Assembly: GCA_965229935.1 (NCBI GenBank) | Contig: CBDDKB010000002.1 | Coordinates: forward strand, 62,001-126,000 | Reading direction: 5' to 3' | Source of the DNA: SPJN01 sp965229935 | Lineage (GTDB): Bacteria; Pseudomonadota; Alphaproteobacteria; SPJN01 | Length of the DNA stretch: 64,000 nt | In this document: positions 52,664-62,331 of the stretch, one piece after another | How positions within the stretch are numbered: position 1 is the stretch's first letter | How the letters are laid out: each line of letters opens with the position of its first letter | Made by a program: the position numbers and the translations under genes | Notes under the pieces: model-generated | What the model saw: the letters and a program-made list of their open reading frames with translations, nothing else | Told to the model about the DNA's origin: nothing | Databases searched by the model: none

Positions 52664-54127
52664 TTATTGGTTGTCGCGCCAGCCGCGGCGGTTTGCATCC
52701 CACTTGGCTTGTGCGGCGCGCAGCTTGCCTTCAAGCTCCTGTCGCAATGCGGGATTGCCATCGGTGACGTCATAGGATTCGTAAGGATCGCGGGCAAGGT
52801 CGAACAACATGGCGCCGCGTTTGGGCGAATAGGCAAGGTCAAATCCGAATGACATGCCGCCATATAGGGGGAAATCACCCCGGAACTTGTGTGTGCTGGT
52901 GCGGATCGCTTCCAGCCTACCTGCTTTTTCCAGCAATAATGTTTCGTGGATGGTTGCGTTAGGGTCCGCAAACAGGGGCGCGAAATTTTTGCCGTCGAGC
53001 AGCCTGTCTGACGGTGCGGGCGTGTTTGTCAGTGACAACATGGTGGGCACAAGGTCGGTTCCCATCACCATTTGATCTGATTGGGATTCAGGAATGCGGC
53101 CCGGCCATATCAACATAAAGGGGACGCGCATGCCCCCTTCAAGAGTTTCGTTTTTCCGGCCGCGCACGGGTCCTGCTGAACCCTGATACCAAGGCCCATT
53201 GTCAGAGGTGATGAGGATCAGCGTATTATCCAATGTGCCTGCTGCTTCCAACGCCTCCATCACGGCACCAACTGATCTGTCGAGGTCTTCGATCACATCA
53301 CCATAAAGCCCGCCTTCCGACTGGCCCTTATGGGCGGGATCGGCATAAAGCGGTATGTGCGGGAATGTATGGGCGAAATAAAGGAAGAAGGGCGTGTCAT
53401 GCTGTTCGGCAATAAATTTGGTTGCCGATTGCGTGTACTCCCGCGTCAGGCCTGTCTGATCAAGCGGATGGGGGCGAATGATCTCGCGATTTTGATATAG
53501 ATGCAGTGGCTGCATATCGTTTGAAAACAGTACACCGAAATAGCTTTCAAAACCGAAACTAAGGGGGTGAACATCCGGTGTGTCACCCAAATGCCATTTG
53601 CCGATCATGTGGGTGCGATAACCCCGCGCGTGCAGAATTTCCGCAATCGTAATTTCATCACGTGGCATGGCTGTGCCCGTACCAGACATGCGCATGATCC
53701 AGTCAAGCGGCGTGTTATGGGGAAAAGTGACCTGCTGCAGGTTCATCCGGCCTGCCAATCGCCCGGTTAAAAGGCCAGCCCGCGCCGGGGTGCAATAGGG
53801 TGCCGATGAAAACCCATTGGTCATCATCAAACCGCGCGCAGCGGCCTTGTCAATATTGGGAGTTTTGATCAACCGATTGCCATAGGCACCAATATCGCCA
53901 TAACCCATATCGTCAAACAGGATGACCACAAGATTGGGGGCCTCGTTTTTGGATAGCTGAGGCAGGGCCGCAAGCTGATCAAGATAGTTTTGCTTATTTG
54001 CCAGATGCTCCTCTGACAATATGTTCTTGTGATTGGCGATTTGCCAGGTCAGATAGCCAAAGCCACTGGCAACCAAAATCAAAAGAATAAGAATAAAGCC
54101 CCACAGGTCGCGTAATAAGTGCTTCAC
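52664..54127 (-). CDS. Type I sulfatase
   Basis: About 487 residues. The N-terminal segment 'WGFILILLILVASGFGYL' anchors or exports it. 'NLVVILFDDMGYGDIGAYG' gives Asp72 and Asp73, and 'CTPARAGLLTGR' gives Cys112, the residue oxidised to formylglycine in this class. These are the calcium/active-site motifs of sulfatases that hydrolyse sulfate esters. No ATG fits the start well, so GTG 54127 behind GGGGGCAAGGG is preferred, with TTG 54151 the alternative. The maturing FGE or anaerobic enzyme is not in the window. The substrate is unknown. Confidence 0.88.
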   Translation of the reverse strand: MKHLLRDLWGFILILLILVASGFGYLTWQIANHKNILSEEHLANKQNYLDQLAALPQLSKNEAPNLVVILFDDMGYGDIGAYGNRLIKTPNIDKAAARGLMMTNGFSSAPYCTPARAGLLTGRLAGRMNLQQVTFPHNTPLDWIMRMSGTGTAMPRDEITIAEILHARGYRTHMIGKWHLGDTPDVHPLSFGFESYFGVLFSNDMQPLHLYQNREIIRPHPLDQTGLTREYTQSATKFIAEQHDTPFFLYFAHTFPHIPLYADPAHKGQSEGGLYGDVIEDLDRSVGAVMEALEAAGTLDNTLILITSDNGPWYQGSAGPVRGRKNETLEGGMRVPFMLIWPGRIPESQSDQMVMGTDLVPTMLSLTNTPAPSDRLLDGKNFAPLFADPNATIHETLLLEKAGRLEAIRTSTHKFRGDFPLYGGMSFGFDLAYSPKRGAMLFDLARDPYESYDVTDGNPALRQELEGKLRAAQAKWDANRRGWRDNQ

Positions 54128-54260
54128 GCCCTTGCCCCCATTTATAATCAAACTGTCATCATTATTCCGGTGATAGTGGCATGATGATTTTTTCTGCGCA
54201 ATCGCCCAATGGCCTGTTATGGTTCAGGAAATCTGCCATGAACAGGGAAAAGAAAGACCG

Positions 54261-55694
54261 ATGAACGAGTATGAGCAATATGATGCGCTGGGCCTTGCTG
54301 ATCTGGTGCGCCGCCGCGAAGTTTCCGCCGTTGAGCTATTAAACGCCGCCATCAAGCGGGCGGAGGAGCGTAACCCCGCCCTGAACGCCATCACGCATCA
54401 ATGGTATGACGAGGCATTGGATGAGGTAAAGGCAGGCCTGCCCACCGGACCGTTCACCGGTGTGCCTTTTTTGCTGAAGGACCTGAACCTTTATGTCAAA
54501 GGCCGCGTGACAACAAATGGCTGTGCCCTGTTCAAGGATTATGTGGATCAACAGACCTCTTGGTTGGTTGAGCGTTATTACCAATCAGGTCTTGTCCTGT
54601 TCGGAAAAACCAACACGCCGGAATTTGGCCTAACCGCCGCGACCGAACCTGCCTTGTTCGGCGCAACCCGCAACCCGTGGAACTTGGATCATACGCCGGG
54701 GGGCAGCTCCGGCGGGTCCTCCGCTGCGGTGGCGGCGGGCATCGTGCCGATGGCGAATGCGTCTGATGGCGGTGGGTCGATCCGCATTCCGGCGGCCTGT
54801 GCGGGCCTGTTCGGGATGAAACCGACGCGTGCGCGTACGCCATCGGGGCCCCATAATGCAGAAGGGTGGGGCGGTCTATCCATTTCCCATTGTGTTAGCT
54901 GGACGGTGCGGGACAGTGCCGCACTGCTTGATGCAACATCAGGACCGGGATTGGGGGACCCTTATGCGGCCCCCGCGCAGACGGAATCCTATCTAGGCGC
55001 AACAATGCGCGCGCCCCGACGCCTGCGTATTGCCTATACGACTGAGGCACCATCTGGTGCGCCTGTGGATGCTGAATGTAAGCAGGCCGTAGAAAAGGCT
55101 GTGAAACTTTTGGCGGATTTGGGTCATCAGGTTGAAGAAGCCAGCCCGCAATTAGACACAGACGCCATCAGCCAGGCACAATTTATGATTATGGGCGCTT
55201 CCGCAAAATTGGCGGTCGAAACGCGCTTGGCCGCATTGGGCCGTGACAGGCAACCTGGCGATGTTGAGATGGTCACAGAAAAAATGATCGAAGTCGGTCA
55301 GACCGTCACCGCCGATCAATATATCGCATCACTTAAAACCGTGCATGGGGTTGGCCGTGCCTTTGGGGCGTTCCATGAAACCTATGATATGTGGGTGACG
55401 CCGACGCTGGCCAAGCCGCCCCTAAAGATTGGTGATTTGGACATGAATCAGGCAAGCCTTGAAACCTATATCGCCAATGTCACCGGCTTTGTTGCCTTTA
55501 CCAACCTAATGAATATGAGCGGCGCGCCGTCAATGTCGTTGCCGCTTCATATGTCAGCGGACGGGCTTCCGGTCGGTGTTATGATCAGCGGCCCGGTCGG
55601 GGACGAGGCCGAAATGTATGCCCTTGCTGCAGAGGTTGAGCGGGCTGCCCCTTGGATCCATACACGTCCCAAGGGATTTTCAGATATGGCCTGA
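54261..55694 (+). CDS. Amidase-signature family protein
   Basis: About 477 residues. The Ser-cisSer-Lys triad is readable: K73 in 'VPFLLKDLN', the Gly/Ser-rich signature 'GGSSGGSSAAVAAG' (about 146-159) and the nucleophile in 'DGGGSIRIPAA' (about 171). Amidases release ammonia from carboxamides. GatA of tRNA-Gln synthesis is unlikely, since GatB/C are absent nearby and the sequence begins like catabolic amidases. ATG 54261 lies 8 bp after an AGAAAGA-type weak RBS. It is divergent from the sulfatase across about 130 bp. Confidence 0.88.
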   Translation: MNEYEQYDALGLADLVRRREVSAVELLNAAIKRAEERNPALNAITHQWYDEALDEVKAGLPTGPFTGVPFLLKDLNLYVKGRVTTNGCALFKDYVDQQTSWLVERYYQSGLVLFGKTNTPEFGLTAATEPALFGATRNPWNLDHTPGGSSGGSSAAVAAGIVPMANASDGGGSIRIPAACAGLFGMKPTRARTPSGPHNAEGWGGLSISHCVSWTVRDSAALLDATSGPGLGDPYAAPAQTESYLGATMRAPRRLRIAYTTEAPSGAPVDAECKQAVEKAVKLLADLGHQVEEASPQLDTDAISQAQFMIMGASAKLAVETRLAALGRDRQPGDVEMVTEKMIEVGQTVTADQYIASLKTVHGVGRAFGAFHETYDMWVTPTLAKPPLKIGDLDMNQASLETYIANVTGFVAFTNLMNMSGAPSMSLPLHMSADGLPVGVMISGPVGDEAEMYALAAEVERAAPWIHTRPKGFSDMA

Positions 55695-55750
55695 TAGGCC
55701 GGGTCGCAGAAATCAATCGTGTCAGGCTAAGCTGGTTAAATGTCAGCTGA

Positions 55751-56074
55751 TCAGCGAACCTTTTCGCCATATTTTTTCATATGGTTGCGGTTCACGACGT
55801 CCTGAAAATGTTTGATCCGCTTTTTCTGTTCTGCCTGAAACTTGGCGTAACGTTCCTCAAGCGACCCTTCAATGGCACCCGGTTCGCCTGCGCGGTCATC
55901 TGCAACCTTGGCAGGCTGCTTGTTTTTGACTGGCAACGGGCTTGTCAGGTCTTCGGCGAAGGCAACTTTGTCGTGGCCCGCGCGATCTTCGGCAAGGGCA
56001 GCACCTACGCTTGCGCTAAAAAACGCAGCGGCAGCAAAGGCCCCAATGGTGAATTTCCGGTTAAGCATTTTCAT
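55751..56074 (-). CDS. Small exported hypothetical protein
   Basis: 107 residues. A signal sequence ('MKMLNRKFTIGAFAAAAFFSASVGAALAED') is followed by a hydrophilic, charged mature part. That part contains repeated 'DRAG' at residues 30-33 and 60-63, and a helical tail 'EERYAKFQAEQKKRIKHFQDVVNRNHMKKYGEKV'. No family was recognised. Its own RBS 'GGAG' precedes the start. It stands alone between convergent amidase and co-directional pepN genes. Confidence 0.6.
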   Translation of the reverse strand: MKMLNRKFTIGAFAAAAFFSASVGAALAEDRAGHDKVAFAEDLTSPLPVKNKQPAKVADDRAGEPGAIEGSLEERYAKFQAEQKKRIKHFQDVVNRNHMKKYGEKVR

Positions 56075-56197
56075 CTCCTTGTCTATACGCCTTGTGGTGG
56101 GCGTTTAGGCAAGTATCCCCCTGCTTGGTAAATTTCACGTTAAGCTACAAATAATTTCAAAAAAGCGCTGTTTGTAGCCGAATCCTCACCCGTTATC

Positions 56198-58834
56198 CTA
56201 CGCGGATATCGCTTTTTGCGCCAGTTCCCTGACGTCGCGAGACAGATTATCTTGGTCTAAAATCGTTTGAAGCGCAGCTTTCGCGGCCTTTTGACGGGCC
56301 GGGGTGTGCCGTTTCCACTGTCCCAAGGGGGCGATAAACCGCGCCGCTGTTTGCGGATTGATGGGATCAAGCGCAATAATCATTTGGGCCAAAAACTGAT
56401 AGCCGCTGCCATCTTCGGCGTGGAAATTGACCGGATTACCCATCACAAAGGGGCCGATCAGGGCGCGAAAACGGTTTGGGTTTGTCATGGAAAAGCCGGG
56501 ATGGTCCATCAGCTTTTTCACGTCGTCAAGCGCGGTAGGTGCCGGTGTTTGGGCAGACAGGCCAAACCATTTATCCAGGGCATTGGCGTCATTTTCATAC
56601 CGATCATGAAAGGCCTGCATTGCAGTGGCGCGACCGTCGCCGCCAATCCGGTTAAGCGTGCCAAGGGCGATCATCCGGTCTGTCATATTATTGGCAGCTT
56701 CATAATGCTGTAGCGCCAAATTTTGGTGGGCCTCAATCCGCGTCACCATCGCGAGCGCCAGCCCGCGCAGCGCCCGTCGCCCGGCTGATGCTGCGTCGGG
56801 CGAAAACGGTTCGTTCCCTGACAGGCTGTGATAAAGCGCCAGCAGCGCTTCCTCGTGATCAGTGGCAAGGCGGTTTAGTAGTGACTGCCGCGCATCGTCG
56901 ATCGCATCGACATCAATGACGCCGTCGCGCGCTGTTAAACGATCTGCTACCATGTCAAAGCTGGGCAGGTTTAACAGTTCAGCTTTATAGGCGGTGTCGA
57001 TCGTGTCATCCGCCAATGCGGCGCCATAGGCTGCGCTAAAGGGGGCGGGGTCGTGATCCTTGTTATCGACAAGGGCAAACAGATGGCGCAGGGCAAAGTC
57101 CTGCCCGGCCTCCCACCGTGCAAAGGGGTCGGGATCATGGCTCATCAACAGGGCGGCATGATCATCATCAAGGGCGCGGATGATGTTGACAGGTGCTGCA
57201 AAGCCGCGATTTAGCGACAGGGCAGGGCGTGCCTTCAACCCTTCAAAGCGCAGGGTTTCGGTTTCCCCTTCCATCTGGCCTTGATGCTGGGCGATGGTTG
57301 CGCCAGTCGTTACGTCCAAGAGACCAATATCAAGCGGCAGCACAAGTGGCTGTTTTGTCGGCTGGCCCGGTGTCGGCTTGGTCTGTTGTGACAGGTTTAC
57401 CGTCAATGTTTTGGTTTGATCATCCCAGCTTTCTTCGACTTGTAGGGTTGGCGTGCCAGCCTGCCCATACCAGCGTTTAAAGCGGCCAAGGTCTGTGCCC
57501 GTCGCGTCTTCCATCGCGCTGACAAAATCATCGCATGTCACCGCCTGCCCATCATGGCGGTCGAAATAAAGGTCGCTGCCTTTGCGGAAGCCTTCAGGGC
57601 CCAACAGCCGATGCAGCATGCGGATCAGCTCTGCGCCTTTTTCATAAACAGTGGCGGTATAGAAATTGTTGATCTCAACAAACTCATCAGGGCGCACGGG
57701 ATGGGCAAGGGGGCCTCCGTCTTCGGGGAATTGACGCGCGCGCAAGGTGCGGACATCACCGATCCGCTGCACAGGTTCTGACCGCATGTCGGCACTGAAT
57801 TGCTGATCGCGGAACACGGTAAAGCCTTCTTTCAGGGAAAGCTGGAACCAATCGCGGCAGGTGACACGGTTACCTGACCAATTGTGGAAATATTCATGGG
57901 CCACAACGCTTTCGATAAAGGCATAGTCGGTATCGGTCGCGGTATCTTGATCAGCCAGAATATATTTATCGTTAAAGACGTTCAGGCTTTTATTTTCCAT
58001 CGCCCCCATATTGAAATGGGACACCGCAACAATATTAAACAGGTCAAGGTCATAGGCGCGGCCATAGACTTCTTCGTCCCAGATCATGGATCGTTTGAGC
58101 GCGTCCATGGCATAGACCGCCCGGTCAGACTTTCCCTTTTCGGTGTAAAGGCGCAGTGTGACGGCGCGCCCTTCCATCGTGGTTAAACCGTCTTCGATAT
58201 GGTCAAGATCGCCCGCAACCAGCGCAAACAAATAGCAGGGCTTTGGATGCGGGTCGGACCACACAGCCTCATGCCTGCCATCGTCCAAATTGCGGCTTGA
58301 TTCAAGATTGCCGTTTGACAATAGGACTGGATAGCGGTCCTTGTCCGCGCGCATGGTAACGCGATAACGGCTCATTACATCGGGACGGTCTGGGAAATAG
58401 GTGATGCGGCGAAAGCCTTCTGCCTCGCACTGGGTGCAGAACATGGCAGTGTCTTTAGGGCCGGACATATAAAGCCCTTCAAGCCTTGTATTGTCTGCGG
58501 GCACATTGGTGCTGGTGATGACCAGCGTGGCCTTGCCTGTTGCGTCAGTGGGAATGGTCAGACTGTCGTCAGTCAGCGCATAATCGCTTTCAGATAATGT
58601 TTGCCCATTCAGACTAACCGATAGAAGCGTCTGCCCCTCCCCATCAAGTGCGATGGGTGCATTTTTGTTGGCGCTGTCCCGATTGCGCCGCAAAGACAGG
58701 GTGCTTGTCACCTGTGTCTCCACAGGCGTCAGGTCAAAAGTCAGGTCAACCTGATCAACCAACCATGCCGGGGGGGTATAATCCTCCCGCTTGATCGGTT
58801 GGGGGGTGGTTGGTGCTGCACTTTGATCGGCCAT
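56198..58834 (-). CDS. pepN: Aminopeptidase N (M1)
   Basis: 878 residues, the usual length of bacterial PepN. The zinc motif 'HEYFHN' with the downstream Glu in 'SLKEGFTVFRDQ' and the substrate motif 'GAMEN' are present ('VVAHEYFHNWSGNRVTCRDW', about 311). The enzyme removes N-terminal residues from peptides in the cytosol. Preceding the gene is a strong terminator for the SDR operon (58852-58893). Domain order follows E. coli PepN, with the DUF3458-type C-terminal repeats (about 550-870). Confidence 0.96.
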   Translation of the reverse strand: MADQSAAPTTPQPIKREDYTPPAWLVDQVDLTFDLTPVETQVTSTLSLRRNRDSANKNAPIALDGEGQTLLSVSLNGQTLSESDYALTDDSLTIPTDATGKATLVITSTNVPADNTRLEGLYMSGPKDTAMFCTQCEAEGFRRITYFPDRPDVMSRYRVTMRADKDRYPVLLSNGNLESSRNLDDGRHEAVWSDPHPKPCYLFALVAGDLDHIEDGLTTMEGRAVTLRLYTEKGKSDRAVYAMDALKRSMIWDEEVYGRAYDLDLFNIVAVSHFNMGAMENKSLNVFNDKYILADQDTATDTDYAFIESVVAHEYFHNWSGNRVTCRDWFQLSLKEGFTVFRDQQFSADMRSEPVQRIGDVRTLRARQFPEDGGPLAHPVRPDEFVEINNFYTATVYEKGAELIRMLHRLLGPEGFRKGSDLYFDRHDGQAVTCDDFVSAMEDATGTDLGRFKRWYGQAGTPTLQVEESWDDQTKTLTVNLSQQTKPTPGQPTKQPLVLPLDIGLLDVTTGATIAQHQGQMEGETETLRFEGLKARPALSLNRGFAAPVNIIRALDDDHAALLMSHDPDPFARWEAGQDFALRHLFALVDNKDHDPAPFSAAYGAALADDTIDTAYKAELLNLPSFDMVADRLTARDGVIDVDAIDDARQSLLNRLATDHEEALLALYHSLSGNEPFSPDAASAGRRALRGLALAMVTRIEAHQNLALQHYEAANNMTDRMIALGTLNRIGGDGRATAMQAFHDRYENDANALDKWFGLSAQTPAPTALDDVKKLMDHPGFSMTNPNRFRALIGPFVMGNPVNFHAEDGSGYQFLAQMIIALDPINPQTAARFIAPLGQWKRHTPARQKAAKAALQTILDQDNLSRDVRELAQKAISA

Positions 58835-58851
58835 CGGATGCTCCGCGAATT

Positions 58852-58893
58852 GGCAAGAAAAAACCGCCGCCCGCGAAAACAGGCGACGGTTTT
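58852..58893 (-). terminator. Intrinsic terminator of the SDR operon
   Basis: On the minus strand a 14-bp stem with two G-U pairs (58880-58893 with 58860-58873, loop TTTTCG) is followed by a T-run continuing to about 58857. It begins 52 bp past the SDR stop (58945) and insulates pepN. Confidence 0.82.
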
Positions 58894-58944
58894 GATATAG
58901 GGCTTTGTCAGCCCATTCTCAACCTATCTGGGGCTGTCTGGGAT

Positions 58945-59883
58945 TTAATTGCTGCCGAAGACATCGCCACCATTCTGGGTGGCTTCTTGCAATTTGGCGA
59001 GCGTGTCTTCATCAGGCCAGCTTGTTTGATCAGCCTCAAGCTCACCCCATTCGGCCAAAATGGCTTCGGTGGCATCATAATCTTCCATCAGTTGATTATA
59101 ACGGTCCGTGATGGCCTGACGCATGGTCGGGTGGGTAAAGATGTGTAGGCGATTGTCTTCAATGGCACGCACGACAAGGCGGCCCACCAAGGCAGGGTCA
59201 ATCCCGCCATTCACAAAGGCGGCAAAGATTGCAACTGCTTCAGTACTGGGTTCTGCACCTGCGCCATATTTATCTTCCTGACGGTTACGCCCTGATTCAT
59301 GGATCTTGGTGCGCACAAACCCCGGACACAGGACGGACGCACCGACATTCGTGCCCGTCACTTCGGCTGACAGGGTTTCTGTGATCGTCACAACTGCATG
59401 TTTTGAGGCATTATAGGCCCCCATGCCGGGCGGTGAGGTCATCCCCGCCATTGAGGCTGTGTTGATGATGTGGCTGTCCTCGCCATGTTCAAGCATGTGG
59501 GGCAGGAAGGCGCGAATACCATCAACAACGCCAACCAGATTAACGTCCAACACCCATTTCCAGCTTTCCGGGGTTGCTTCGGCCATGGGGCCGCCGCCGC
59601 CGACACCAGCATTGTTGAACAGGATATGGACCTTGCCATATTTGGCAATTGCTTCATCCCGTAGGGCTTCGATGGACTGGCGGTCAGACACATCGGTGAT
59701 GACGCCTGTCACATCTGCGCCCTGTTCGGATTTAAAGCGCGCGACAACACCGTCCAGCGCCTCTTGTTCAATGTCGGCGATGACGACTTTCGCGCCCCGT
59801 TCGACTAATACTTCGGTTACTGCAAGGCCAATGCCTGATGCACCGCCTGTTACGACGGCGACTTTATCTGCAAAATCTTTCAT
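58945..59883 (-). CDS. Short-chain dehydrogenase/reductase
   Basis: 312 residues. 'VTGGASGIGLAV' (Rossmann TGxxxGxG), 'NNAGVG' and 'YNASKHA' (Y-x3-K) give a complete classical SDR active site. Such enzymes reduce or oxidise alcohol/ketone groups with NAD(P)H. The substrate cannot be read. It overlaps the preceding ferritin-like gene at TAATG, and both depend on the upstream TetR-linked promoter region. The C-terminal extension (about 240-312) after the core is acidic. Confidence 0.9.
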   Translation of the reverse strand: MKDFADKVAVVTGGASGIGLAVTEVLVERGAKVVIADIEQEALDGVVARFKSEQGADVTGVITDVSDRQSIEALRDEAIAKYGKVHILFNNAGVGGGGPMAEATPESWKWVLDVNLVGVVDGIRAFLPHMLEHGEDSHIINTASMAGMTSPPGMGAYNASKHAVVTITETLSAEVTGTNVGASVLCPGFVRTKIHESGRNRQEDKYGAGAEPSTEAVAIFAAFVNGGIDPALVGRLVVRAIEDNRLHIFTHPTMRQAITDRYNQLMEDYDATEAILAEWGELEADQTSWPDEDTLAKLQEATQNGGDVFGSN

Positions 59884-60914
59884 TATGCTGCCTGTTTGTT
59901 GGTTTCTAAGGAATCAAATTGTGTGATCGTGTCGGCAGTGCCGCCGTCGGCCAATAGCCGGTCGTGGATTGCGGTACGCGTTTCGTCACGTCGCAAATCA
60001 AACACGGTGCGTGCATGCCATGTTTTTAAATCTTCCCATACAGGGTCGATAAAGCTTGCGCCCTTGACTTGCGAGCCATCGAGGCACTTGAAGGTTGCGC
60101 TGCGTAGTTCTGATATAACCGCCCGCAAATAACCGACATGGACAGCCTCATCGGTGCGGATGCGATTGACCAGCGTCGCAGCATGGTCGGCGACGTCGCG
60201 CTTATCTGTGAACAGATCCGGGTTGCGCATGATGCGCTCACAATAGGAGAAAAAGGCTTCTGCGCGCACTTCGATCAGCAGCACATCCATCAGAACGCGA
60301 ATGATACCCTCAAAATCAGGCGTGATTTGCGGCATCTGATAACCCTGATCGGGCTTTGACACTGAATCAGCAGGTTCTGTCAGGGGATAGGCCCCGGCGC
60401 CGAACAGCATATCGCGAACGGCAAACCACATATCATCATGACCACCAAGGCCTGAGTCGGGATCGCCCGCTTCGTCCATCCCATGGGCGCGCAACAATCC
60501 CTTGTTCAGGTGCCCGGTTGCCCAGTCAGAAATATCTTCGACAATGATTGATTGGAAATCAGGGGCAGTGACATCGCGTAAGATGCCGCCGCGCGCTTCA
60601 ACAATCCCAGTGTGGGTCAGTTGGTTCCACAGGGTCTGCCCATCACCGCGCGCAATTAAAAAGGCCGCCTGATCAGCATTGGGATAGTTTTCGCGTTCGA
60701 GCAGATCAGTGCTGGTTTCCAGCAGGTCTGCCCCCCGCTCGGCAAGCCCCTCTTCCCATGCATGGATGGCAGGCCAACGGTTCAGGGTTCGTGGCGGGAT
60801 ATAGGTGCCATCCTTGTCAAAGCCGCCATGCAGGCGAAAGCCTGCCTCAACCTGTGGTTCGGCATAAGGATGGTCAGCAAGAATTTCTTCGGTCGTAAAG
60901 ACGCGTTTGGTCAT
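59883..60914 (-). CDS. Ferritin-like (possible diiron) protein
   Basis: About 343 residues with no signal peptide. A helical region contains 'LIEVRAEAFFSYCERIM' and later 'IRTDEAVHVGYLRAVI', the latter an E-x2-H-like diiron-ligand pattern, with further Glu/His at 'IVEDISDWATGHLNKGLLRAHGMDEAG'. Fold and metal are inferred; no family name is certain. It is coupled to the SDR (TAATG overlap), suggesting an oxygenase/dehydrogenase pair acting on one substrate. ATG 60914 follows GGGGG, better than the TTG at 60926. Confidence 0.5.
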   Translation of the reverse strand: MTKRVFTTEEILADHPYAEPQVEAGFRLHGGFDKDGTYIPPRTLNRWPAIHAWEEGLAERGADLLETSTDLLERENYPNADQAAFLIARGDGQTLWNQLTHTGIVEARGGILRDVTAPDFQSIIVEDISDWATGHLNKGLLRAHGMDEAGDPDSGLGGHDDMWFAVRDMLFGAGAYPLTEPADSVSKPDQGYQMPQITPDFEGIIRVLMDVLLIEVRAEAFFSYCERIMRNPDLFTDKRDVADHAATLVNRIRTDEAVHVGYLRAVISELRSATFKCLDGSQVKGASFIDPVWEDLKTWHARTVFDLRRDETRTAIHDRLLADGGTADTITQFDSLETNKQAA

Positions 60915-60993
60915 GAGGGCCCCCAATCTGTTCTGTCGCCCACCGATCCGGCCTGTCTTCTTTTTTATGCCGGCATTTCATTGTGTGGCGTGT

Positions 60994-61635
60994 TTAGTCT
61001 CGTTTACGCATAGCGGCGCGGATAAAGCGCAGCATGTCGCTTTTGGCTTCTTCATAAGGCACATTGTGCTGGCGGCGATAAAAATTCATCGCGGTCAACA
61101 GGCTGACAATGGCGTAGCCTGCAAATTGTAAATTCAAGTCCGCACGGATCATGCCATTTTCCACGCCGCGTTCGAATGCAATTGCCCAATCATTGGCCCA
61201 AATGTCGATCAGGCCCTGCTTCGGTGCCTCTTCTGCGGCAATGATAGTGGCATCCTGCATGGCAGCACTTAGTAGGCCCGGATTATCGACTTCGAACTGA
61301 TTGATCACATCGAAGACAACAGAAAAACCTGCCTCAAGATCGACAGGCTCTGTCACGGTTTCACTTGCTTGTTGAACTTTCGCAATTTGCGCCATCAGGG
61401 CATTTTGTGCCTCTGCCTGAAAGGCAAGATAGCAATCGCGTTTATCCTTAAAGTGGATATAGAATGTGCCATGGCCCAGCCCCGCTTCTTTTGTTATGTC
61501 TTGCGGGCGCGTTGCATGATAGCCCCGCTCTACAAACAAGGCGCGGGCAGCATCCAATAGGCGGCGGCGTGAATCTGTCCGGCGGCTTTGGCGCGCTTTG
61601 ACAGGTTTGGAATCTTGTGTGGTCTCTACAGTCAT
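60994..61635 (-). CDS. TetR-family regulator beside ferritin-like/SDR operon
   Basis: About 213 residues. Basic N-terminus 'KPVKARQSRRTDSRRRLL', then the TetR HTH 'ARALFVERGYHATRPQDITKEAGLGHGTFYIHFKDKRDCYLAF' (about 22-70). The C-terminal helical domain resembles regulators of hydrophobic-compound metabolism but names no ligand. ATG 61635 is chosen because a perfect dyad (61656-61670) sits just upstream; longer starts would run through it. It precedes the ferritin-like gene by 79 bp in the same direction, so it may be an autoregulated first gene of the operon. Confidence 0.86.
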   Translation of the reverse strand: MTVETTQDSKPVKARQSRRTDSRRRLLDAARALFVERGYHATRPQDITKEAGLGHGTFYIHFKDKRDCYLAFQAEAQNALMAQIAKVQQASETVTEPVDLEAGFSVVFDVINQFEVDNPGLLSAAMQDATIIAAEEAPKQGLIDIWANDWAIAFERGVENGMIRADLNLQFAGYAIVSLLTAMNFYRRQHNVPYEEAKSDMLRFIRAAMRKRD

Positions 61636-61655
61636 GGGGATATGGTTACCACCAC

Positions 61656-61670
61656 TTGACATTCTGTCAA
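61656..61670. promoter_or_regulatory. 6-3-6 perfect dyad, probable TetR operator
   Basis: TTGACA-TTC-TGTCAA is a perfect inverted repeat 20 bp before the TetR start and 73 bp before the divergent TPR gene. It is typical of TetR operator geometry and may also overlap a -35 element (TTGACA). Confidence 0.65.
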
Positions 61671-61742
61671 CTAAAACGGTTATGAATATTTTCTTATTCA
61701 AAAAAATGCGCGTAAATGCGCGGAATCAGCTATAGTTTTTCG

Positions 61743-62312
61743 ATGATGGGTATGATCAAAAATAGTCTTGCAGGGATTTTGGGGCTGGCGGCGGTTTTGT
61801 CCGCGCCTTTGGCGTCTGTGTGGGCTGAGGAGCCTTTGGAAAGTATTGCGCCTGCGGAAAGTACTGCGCCTGCCGTTGAAACAGCCGATATTGATTATCA
61901 GGTGCTGGAAATTCTGTATCGGCAGGGCCGCGCCGCCCTTAATCAGGCGGATTATTTGACAGCGCAAATGGCTGCCGACGCCTTACTGGCGGAAGACCCC
62001 ATGTATGTTGACGCGCTGGTACTGCGCGGACAAATCAATCGCGAACAGGGGCAGCAACGCACTGCCTATGATCATTATGATGCCGCGTTGCAGGTTGACC
62101 CTGATCATGTGTTGGCCAAGTCTTATCTGGGCCAACTATTCCTCGATATAGGCCGGGTGGACCGGGCCAAGCTTTATCTGACAGAATTGGACGAACAATG
62201 TCCATTCGGGTGCGGTCCGGCGCTCATGCTGGAACGGGCGATTACGGATTTTGAAGCCGGCCTCTGGACCTCACCCACGCCAGACGAAAAGCCTGCCGAA
62301 GAAACAGAATAA
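61743..62312 (+). CDS. Exported TPR protein
   Basis: About 189 residues. A signal peptide ('MIKNSLAGILGLAAVLSAPLASVWAEE') is followed by tetratricopeptide-like helices: 'ALNQADYLTAQMAADALLAEDPMYVDALVLRGQI' and 'AYDHYDAALQVDPDHVLAKSYLGQLFLDIGR'. These are interaction scaffolds. Start codons at 61716, 61743, 61746 and 61752 compete; one near 61743-61752 best fits the signal. It lies 19 bp before the alkylsulfatase gene, so the two are probably co-transcribed. Confidence 0.7.
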   Translation: MMGMIKNSLAGILGLAAVLSAPLASVWAEEPLESIAPAESTAPAVETADIDYQVLEILYRQGRAALNQADYLTAQMAADALLAEDPMYVDALVLRGQINREQGQQRTAYDHYDAALQVDPDHVLAKSYLGQLFLDIGRVDRAKLYLTELDEQCPFGCGPALMLERAITDFEAGLWTSPTPDEKPAEETE

Positions 62313-62331
62313 AACAGTAAAGGATCTGTCG

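Noticed and set aside
55781..56131. Plus-strand frame of 116 aa opposite the small exported protein
   Set aside because: The minus-strand protein has a signal peptide and an RBS; the plus-strand frame is a shadow.
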